A stretch of 8,992 nt of DNA from Bacillota bacterium (GTDB taxonomy: Bacteria; Bacillota; Clostridia; Lutisporales; Lutisporaceae). The notes under the pieces are model-generated. The model was not told the DNA's origin and did not search any database. It worked only from the letters and a program-made list of their open reading frames with translations. The stretch is from NCBI GenBank assembly GCA_023405875.1, contig JAEXXN010000497.1, positions 1 to 8,992 on the forward strand, read 5' to 3'. Positions 4,740-8,992 of the stretch are shown one piece after another (positions within the stretch are counted from its first letter, which is position 1; each line of letters starts with the position of its first letter). The position numbers and the translations under genes are program-made.

Positions 4740-7058
4740 CTACTCCTTTATATTGGGGGATATTTTGATTTGCCCTGCACCGGATACGCCGATCATTGCC
4801 GCTATAAGCACCGAGCATGCCATCATTACAGGACAAAGCAGATACGCCGGTAAGGGATTTACCGTAAATCGAAATGACGCTGCCCCAAAGGAGGAGATGA
4901 CCGCCCTGGCAAGCAACTCTCCCAGCGTGTTTGCCAGCAGTGTTCCTGAAACAACTCCGGCAATCAGGACGAATACCGAACGCGAAACATACTGTATCGT
5001 AATATCCTGATTGGTAAAACCCAGTGCCTTCATTACTGCAATAGAATATCTATCCTTTGCTATAAGCATTTTCATAAACAGCAGCGTAACCAGTATCGTT
5101 ATGGTCAGCGCAACCACAGTTCCGGCACGGGAGGCTTTCCCCACCGAGCTGATTGTGGAGCCGAAGGTCTGAAGGACATATTCATTAATATCAGAAACCT
5201 TTGCAAATCGATATTTCTCCGCATATTCAGAAACCTTGCTGACGGTATGCGTTTGCTCTGAAAGCTCTGCGCAGATCACGCTCCACATGATGTCCGCCGA
5301 AGGATCGGCAAAAACAGCTTTTGCAGTCTTGCCGCCGTTGGTGATGTCGGAATAAATTCCGCATACCGTGAGCTTCTTCTCTGCCCCCTCAAGCACCAGC
5401 GTGACGGTATCTCCTGTTTTTTTGCCCAGCTCGCCGGCATTCATAACCGAAAGCGCAATTTCGTCTTCTGCCGCGGGCCCTCTGCCCTCGGAATATTCTA
5501 CAGGGAACACGGAATGGTCGCCCAGCTCAATTCTCAGACGTTCCCACCGGCCATTCTCACTCTTTACGTTGAATGCTTTGGTCGTAAGCGCGGCATATCT
5601 GGATATGTCCCTGTCGCTCTCCATAGACTTTGTAATTTCAACTGTTTTTTCGGGAATATTATCGGTCTGCTGAATGTCGATGCGCATATCGCATTTTCCT
5701 ATCCCCATATAGGCGCTGAAGCCTTCTGAGGAAATAGTGTTGTAAAGGTTCTGCGGGACAATGATGATAAACGCTGAGCTCACAAGCACCGCAAGCATGG
5801 TGGAATACAGCCTTTTCCTTGCAAGGACGTCCTTGAGGCCGAGAAAAATGTTGGTATCAAGCAGCCTGTTTTTGCTCAATAAAAAATGTGCTGCCTCCGG
5901 GGACTTTTCCTGTGACGTCCCGAAGCGGATAGCCTCCGCAGCCGATATTTTCCGGAATCGTTTCAGCACACCGCTTACATAGGCAAGCATTGCAAGGAAT
6001 ACCAGTATTACACCGATTATTCCGAAAATCGGGGCCAAAGAAGCATGTGCGCTTTCGCCCATATAAAGCCGTATGTTTTCAAGAAGCATGCCTTTAAATA
6101 CAAAGGTCAGCGCAAATCCAAGGACACAGCCCGCTGCCGCAATTGCTGCATATTTTGCCAGGTATATTTTCCTGATGTGGCCGACACGCAGCCCTATTGC
6201 TTTCATAGTACCTATTTCCCGGTAGTCGTCCTCCATTTTCGCAATAAGCGTAAAGCGTATGCATAAAAACGCTATGGCAACGACAAGCACGCTTACAAGC
6301 AGTATAACAGCAATCATCATACCGTCGGAAATTGCGTTCATGGTTTTAAAAAGGGGATAGGTAACCGTCGGTCCGTTTGCTTCCAGTCCCGCGGATATGT
6401 AGGCAGCTTCAAATGGACCAAGGGCGGATAAGTCTTTTAATCTGAACTCAATCAAATACTCGGTGTTTCCGAGCTTCTTTATCATTGCATAGTCATTTTC
6501 GCTGACAAGAAACCTCTTTGACGAGGCCAGCAGCGAATTCATCTGGGAGTCCCGGAGAAATCCCATGACGGTGAATTCCTTGCCGCATACCACAGCCCTG
6601 TCGCCAATCCTTACGGTGCCGTCCTTCATATAGCTGACGGGAACATAAAGCTCCCCCGCGGATACATCGATAACATTTCCGTCAAGGTCGAGGAGATAGT
6701 CAAATTTCTTGCTCTGCGTACAGAGGCCGTTATCCTGGACACTGCCAGCAAGGGACTTTCCTCCAATAACGATCTGTGCTCCGTCAACATTGAGAAATTC
6801 AAGTATCTGAAGCTCATCCACATTGCTGTTCTGCTCCGCAAAGTCCCAAAGCCGTGCAGTATCTACCGCGCCCGAATGCATCTGCATAAAATGCGGTGTT
6901 TTTGCTTTGAGCATAAGCGTATCGATGGCACCCGATAAATTCACCACAAGCACTGCCGCCAGCGAAACAAGCATAGCGGCGGCAGCGACAAACAGCATTG
7001 TTGTCAGTGTAATGGTCTTGCTTTTTAACATATCGTTGCGGATTATTCTGTAATACAT
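4740..7058 (-). CDS. ABC transporter permease, two FtsX/MacB modules
   Basis: A 772-residue membrane protein made of two similar halves. Each half has an N-terminal span, a large extracellular domain and three spans. Predicted spans lie near residues 17-41, 247-270, 303-325, 344-363, 418-436, 646-666, 693-712 and 738-757, with extracellular domains at about 42-245 and 437-645. The FtsX cytoplasmic motif appears twice: YREIGTMKAIGLRVGHIRKI (279-298) and YSIAVMKALGFTNQDI (671-686). This eight-span layout fits mechanotransmission-type exporters of Gram-positives. No separate adaptor protein is encoded nearby. The start at 7058 is supported by TCACCTCC (7062-7069), a full anti-Shine-Dalgarno match read as GGAGGTGA, 3 nt before the ATG. 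The gene overlaps the MFS gene by 16 nt. Substrate unknown; the operon context suggests efflux or resistance. Confidence 0.92.
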   Translation of the reverse strand: MYYRIIRNDMLKSKTITLTTMLFVAAAAMLVSLAAVLVVNLSGAIDTLMLKAKTPHFMQMHSGAVDTARLWDFAEQNSNVDELQILEFLNVDGAQIVIGGKSLAGSVQDNGLCTQSKKFDYLLDLDGNVIDVSAGELYVPVSYMKDGTVRIGDRAVVCGKEFTVMGFLRDSQMNSLLASSKRFLVSENDYAMIKKLGNTEYLIEFRLKDLSALGPFEAAYISAGLEANGPTVTYPLFKTMNAISDGMMIAVILLVSVLVVAIAFLCIRFTLIAKMEDDYREIGTMKAIGLRVGHIRKIYLAKYAAIAAAGCVLGFALTFVFKGMLLENIRLYMGESAHASLAPIFGIIGVILVFLAMLAYVSGVLKRFRKISAAEAIRFGTSQEKSPEAAHFLLSKNRLLDTNIFLGLKDVLARKRLYSTMLAVLVSSAFIIIVPQNLYNTISSEGFSAYMGIGKCDMRIDIQQTDNIPEKTVEITKSMESDRDISRYAALTTKAFNVKSENGRWERLRIELGDHSVFPVEYSEGRGPAAEDEIALSVMNAGELGKKTGDTVTLVLEGAEKKLTVCGIYSDITNGGKTAKAVFADPSADIMWSVICAELSEQTHTVSKVSEYAEKYRFAKVSDINEYVLQTFGSTISSVGKASRAGTVVALTITILVTLLFMKMLIAKDRYSIAVMKALGFTNQDITIQYVSRSVFVLIAGVVSGTLLANTLGELLARAVISSFGAASFRFTVNPLPAYLLCPVMMACSVLIAAMIGVSGAGQIKISPNIKE

Positions 7059-8341
7059 AAGTCACCTCCGTTTTCAAGCATTTGCACCGGTTTTATATGG
7101 TACAGAATGACGGAGGTCATACATAACAGCACTCCCGCCATGAGGATGAGGAAGCCTGTTCCTCTGCCGCCGCCCGTACCAAGGATCCTTCCGATGCTGC
7201 CGGCAAGCGCTCCGCCGTCAAGCAGCAGGGGAGTGAACAAATAATCTGCAAGCAAGCCGCAAGTGGCATAAGCAATAACAAACCCAAGCTGTGAGATAAC
7301 TCCAACCAGGCCCCAGGCCCTTCCCTGGAGGTCATTTTCGATATTGGTGCGGATAAGGAAATCCAGGCTTGTGTTTGCAAATGGAAGCATTGCAAAAAAC
7401 AGAAAGCCTGAAACGCCTATCAGCACGATATTTTCGCGCAGTCCGAAGGCTGTCATAAATACTCCGGCGCAAAACAGCGAGCCTGAAAGCATTTTCATGT
7501 AACCCCTTTTTAGAGGAAGGACACCTATCAGCACACTTGTCACAAGCATTCCCGAAGCGGCGATTGTTTCAACGGTTCCTAATGCGGAGCTGTCCGCAAA
7601 AGCAAGTATCATGGGCATGGAAAGTGTTTGTATGAAGCCGAGGAAAAATGTTATGACCGATGTCATCATAACAAGAACAAGCACGCCCCTGTTTCCGGAA
7701 ACAGCACCCCAACCGTCCTTGAATTCACCGATAAACGATTTTGCCTGTCCGCGTCTCTTTGAAGCAAGACCTTTGCGTACAGCAAGAATAGATATAACGG
7801 TCACAAAGAAGGTGCAGATATCGATGACCAGAAGCAGCCTGATATCTGAAACGGTGAGCAAAAAGCCGGCAATGACAGGCGAAATCAGATATTTTGCCGA
7901 GCCTGCCGCCTGAACAAGTCCGCTCGCCCTGGTGTACTGCTCCTCTGTAAGCAAATCGGTAACGGTAGCTTTGTATGAGGGTTCAAGCAGTGATGAAAAT
8001 ACCGAGCTTATCGTAACTCCCAGGCAAATCTGCCATAACCGTACTTCACCCTGAAGCATGCAGATCAGAATGAATATAAGGCCCGCCGCGGAAAAACTGT
8101 CGCCAAGCACCATCAAAAGCCTGCGGTCGTAGCGGTCTGCAAGCACACCTGCCGGGGCGCTCAAAACAAGCGCCGGCATGAACGCAAGCAAGGTGACTAA
8201 AGCCATAGCGGATGCCTTCCCCGTCTGCTCAAAAACATAAACTCCAAGCCCAAAGGCTGTAAGCCCGCTGCCTATGGTTGAAACAAGCTCTCCCGACCAT
8301 AGAAGAAGAAATTTCCCCAAAGATTTCTCTGAATTATTCAT
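7043..8341 (-). CDS. MFS efflux transporter (MFS_3/macrolide-exporter-like)
   Basis: A 432-residue, probably 12-span proton-coupled exporter. The MFS motif A reads GVLADRYDRR (65-74) in the loop after the second span. A segment RTNIENDLQGRAWGLVGV (331-348) fits the late motif of the MFS_3 group, which includes EntS-like and Mef-like exporters; that assignment is from memory of the family. I chose the ATG at 8341 because GAGG (8347-8350) lies 5 nt before it and because it overlaps the repressor stop by 8 nt (ATGAATAA). An in-frame ATG at 8359 would add six residues but has no ribosome binding site. It is the second gene of the operon, so it is likely controlled by the TetR protein encoded first. 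Confidence 0.92.
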   Translation of the reverse strand: MNNSEKSLGKFLLLWSGELVSTIGSGLTAFGLGVYVFEQTGKASAMALVTLLAFMPALVLSAPAGVLADRYDRRLLMVLGDSFSAAGLIFILICMLQGEVRLWQICLGVTISSVFSSLLEPSYKATVTDLLTEEQYTRASGLVQAAGSAKYLISPVIAGFLLTVSDIRLLLVIDICTFFVTVISILAVRKGLASKRRGQAKSFIGEFKDGWGAVSGNRGVLVLVMMTSVITFFLGFIQTLSMPMILAFADSSALGTVETIAASGMLVTSVLIGVLPLKRGYMKMLSGSLFCAGVFMTAFGLRENIVLIGVSGFLFFAMLPFANTSLDFLIRTNIENDLQGRAWGLVGVISQLGFVIAYATCGLLADYLFTPLLLDGGALAGSIGRILGTGGGRGTGFLILMAGVLLCMTSVILYHIKPVQMLENGGDLCITE

Positions 8342-8981
8342 TTCCGCCTCTATTTCCATCGCCGAACATCTTCATAACGAATGAAAGGCTTCCTCTTTCC
8401 ACACCAAGCAACCTTTCGGTATTGAAAATGAACGCCTGTATACGTGAAGCACGTTCCTCCTCCGTCATCTCAACCATATCATCATCAAAAACGGTATTGG
8501 TATAGGCCATAACCATTTCCATGCATTCATAGGGATAGGGCGTGTTAAATAACCCCTGCCCGATACCCTCACGGATGATGCCCGCCAGTATGGGTGTAAC
8601 GCCGCTCAATATGGCCTTTTGCGTTTTGTGGTGCATAAGTGCGTTCTGCGGCTTGTGGATGTGTTCAATGATTTCCCGTCCATTTCCGTTTTTTATGTTC
8701 AGTGCCATCACAACGCGAAGGATGCGCTCATTGACCGGTATGCTCTTGTCTGAGGCAATTTCCTGTGCTGCATCCAAAAGCTGGACATTGTACCGCTCAA
8801 TCAGGGCATCCATAATATCCTCTTTGGATTTGAAGTGGTAATACAGTGTTCCCCGCGCAATTCCGACCTTTTCAAGAATATCGTTTGTACTTGTGCCATC
8901 AAAGCCCTTCCGGGCGAAAAGCTCATCCGCCGCGTCAAGTATCTCATTTCTTCTTTCGTTAGCTTCTTTTACTATCCGCAT
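8334..8981 (-). CDS. TetR/AcrR family transcriptional repressor
   Basis: A 215-residue regulator. Residues 9-56 form the TetR DNA-binding domain: RRNEILDAADELFARKGFDG, then the helix-turn-helix around 30-51 (STNDILEKVGIARGTLYYHF) and KSKEDI. Residues 60-200 are a helical ligand-binding and dimerisation domain that does not identify a ligand. The gene is first in the operon with the two exporters downstream, the classic arrangement of an autoregulated efflux repressor released by its drug. The ATG at 8981 is preceded by only a weak GAGATGGA, and the window ends 11 nt upstream, so the promoter and operator are not visible. An ATG at 8988 runs into a stop after two codons. The last 8 nt overlap the MFS start. 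Confidence 0.93.
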   Translation of the reverse strand: MRIVKEANERRNEILDAADELFARKGFDGTSTNDILEKVGIARGTLYYHFKSKEDIMDALIERYNVQLLDAAQEIASDKSIPVNERILRVVMALNIKNGNGREIIEHIHKPQNALMHHKTQKAILSGVTPILAGIIREGIGQGLFNTPYPYECMEMVMAYTNTVFDDDMVEMTEEERASRIQAFIFNTERLLGVERGSLSFVMKMFGDGNRGGNE

Positions 8982-8992
8982 TATTCCATCTC

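Noticed and set aside
4489..5010. 173-codon forward open frame opposite the ATPase and permease genes
   Set aside because: It lies antisense to two strongly supported genes, spans their junction, and its serine/proline-rich translation is typical of antisense frames.

Overview
The window looks like chromosomal DNA from a low-to-moderate GC, Gram-positive anaerobe of the class Clostridia. This rests on strong GGAGG-type ribosome binding sites, a ferredoxin-type aldo/keto reductase of the kind common in anaerobes, and exporter families typical of Firmicutes. The assignment is inferred from gene content; no species marker is present.

Layout: (1) 1-65 may hold the last codons of an upstream gene. 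(2) 66-270 is a non-coding leader with an extended -10 promoter and two adjacent stem-closed blocks. (3) 271-2659, plus strand, is a two-gene ABC exporter: an ATPase overlapping a large membrane subunit by 8 nt. (4) 2648-2692 is a 21-bp perfect hairpin shared by two convergent genes, with both stop codons inside it. (5) 2689-3837, minus strand, is an aldo/keto reductase with a C-terminal iron-sulfur domain and its own promoter. (6) 3838-3977 is intergenic and carries a second copy of the repeat seen in the leader. (7) 3978-8981, minus strand, is a tightly packed four-gene operon transcribed in the order TetR repressor, MFS exporter, two-module FtsX/MacB-type permease, MacB/LolD-type ATPase. 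Its genes overlap or sit 3 nt apart.

How the genes work together: the minus-strand operon looks like a repressor-controlled efflux locus with two energy modes, proton-driven MFS and ATP-driven ABC. The plus-strand pair is a separate ABC-2-like exporter of unknown substrate. The reductase has no obvious functional tie to either transporter.

The least ordinary feature is a 58-nt structured repeat, 50 of 58 bases identical without gaps. It lies at 88-145 on the plus strand and 3926-3983 on the minus strand, in inverted orientation around the ABC pair and the reductase. Each copy lies upstream of a gene read in its own direction, and the second copy supplies the stop codon of the last gene of the efflux operon. 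It could be a dispersed mobile or hairpin element or a shared cis-regulatory RNA; the sequence alone does not decide. Nothing else in the window departs clearly from known families.
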